A stretch of DNA of 6,251 bases, taken from contig PWIZ01000189.1 of NCBI GenBank assembly GCA_003560175.1, positions 1 to 6,251 of the forward strand, read 5' to 3'. Below the pieces are notes generated by a model. That model was not told the DNA's origin. It searched no databases and saw only the letters and a program-made list of their open reading frames with translations. How positions within the stretch are numbered: the first letter of the stretch is position 1; every line of letters starts with the position of its first letter. Below, in pieces: positions 6,176-6,251 of this stretch. The position numbers and the translations under genes are program-made. Source of the DNA: Halomonas sp. (lineage in GTDB: Bacteria; Pseudomonadota; Gammaproteobacteria; Pseudomonadales; Halomonadaceae).

Positions 6176-6251
6176 TTACTGCCAGGGTTTGGCATCAGGT
6201 GCCGGCGTGTCCGGCAGCGGCATACCGCCGCACTCGACCCCGTGTTTCGCA
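6176..6251 (-). CDS. Unidentified protein, C-terminal 24 residues (cut by window edge)
   Basis: On the minus strand a frame open from the window edge ends at TAA (6178-6176). The visible end, CGGMPLPDTPAPDAKPWQ, is rich in proline, aspartate and alanine. About three quarters of its codons end in G or C, which fits coding sequence in this genome, and the other minus-strand frame checked from the edge ends at a stop within 19 codons. A hairpin follows the stop at once. The gene would converge on clpB. I do not recognise the family, and 24 residues are too few to suggest a role. A chance open frame cannot be excluded. Confidence 0.5.
   Translation of the reverse strand, partial: AKHGVECGGMPLPDTPAPDAKPWQ

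Noticed and set aside
5759..6251. rRNA operon after clpB, as in E. coli (rrnG)
   Set aside because: No 16S-like sequence or rRNA leader motif is visible, and the right edge seems to carry an oppositely directed gene.
1..6251. CRISPR array, insertion sequence, prophage or defence system
   Set aside because: There are no regularly spaced direct repeats, transposase or integrase motifs, or terminal repeats with target duplications. The complete genes are core chromosomal functions in conserved order.

Overview
The window reads as a GC-rich gammaproteobacterial chromosome segment. It carries the block bamD (minus strand), then rluD, pgeF and clpB (plus strand), the same order and divergent arrangement as yfiO-rluD-yfiH-clpB in E. 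coli and the equivalent Pseudomonas locus. The high GC, GC-rich third codon positions and acidic stretches in the proteins would fit a Halomonas-like (Oceanospirillales) organism. That placement is inference, because no taxonomic marker is present.

Layout from left to right. Positions 1-204 hold the N-terminal part of a minus-strand, membrane-anchored, sensor-like protein cut by the window edge. A strong GC-hairpin terminator (257-287) separates it from bamD (308-1132, minus), which encodes the BamD outer-membrane-assembly lipoprotein. A 141-bp divergent control region follows. Then rluD (1274-2233, 23S rRNA pseudouridine synthase) and pgeF (2258-3013, YfiH/DUF152 peptidoglycan editing factor) lie 24 bp apart and probably form one transcription unit. 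The 162-bp pgeF-clpB gap contains a very good sigma-32 heat-shock promoter and two perfect leader hairpins ahead of a strong ribosome binding site. clpB (3176-5758) encodes a complete 860-residue disaggregase and ends at a Rho-independent terminator (5844-5879). The last 417 non-coding bases (5759-6175) hold that terminator and then an unexplained run of about ten adjacent hairpins (5920-6174). The C-terminal end of an unidentified minus-strand gene (6176-6251) closes the window.

The complete genes are core housekeeping functions: outer-membrane protein assembly, ribosome maturation, cell-wall precursor quality control and protein disaggregation. I see no mobile element, CRISPR array, tRNA, rRNA or defence system. 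The parts least explained by standard annotation are the hairpin array after clpB and the architecture of the clpB heat-shock leader.
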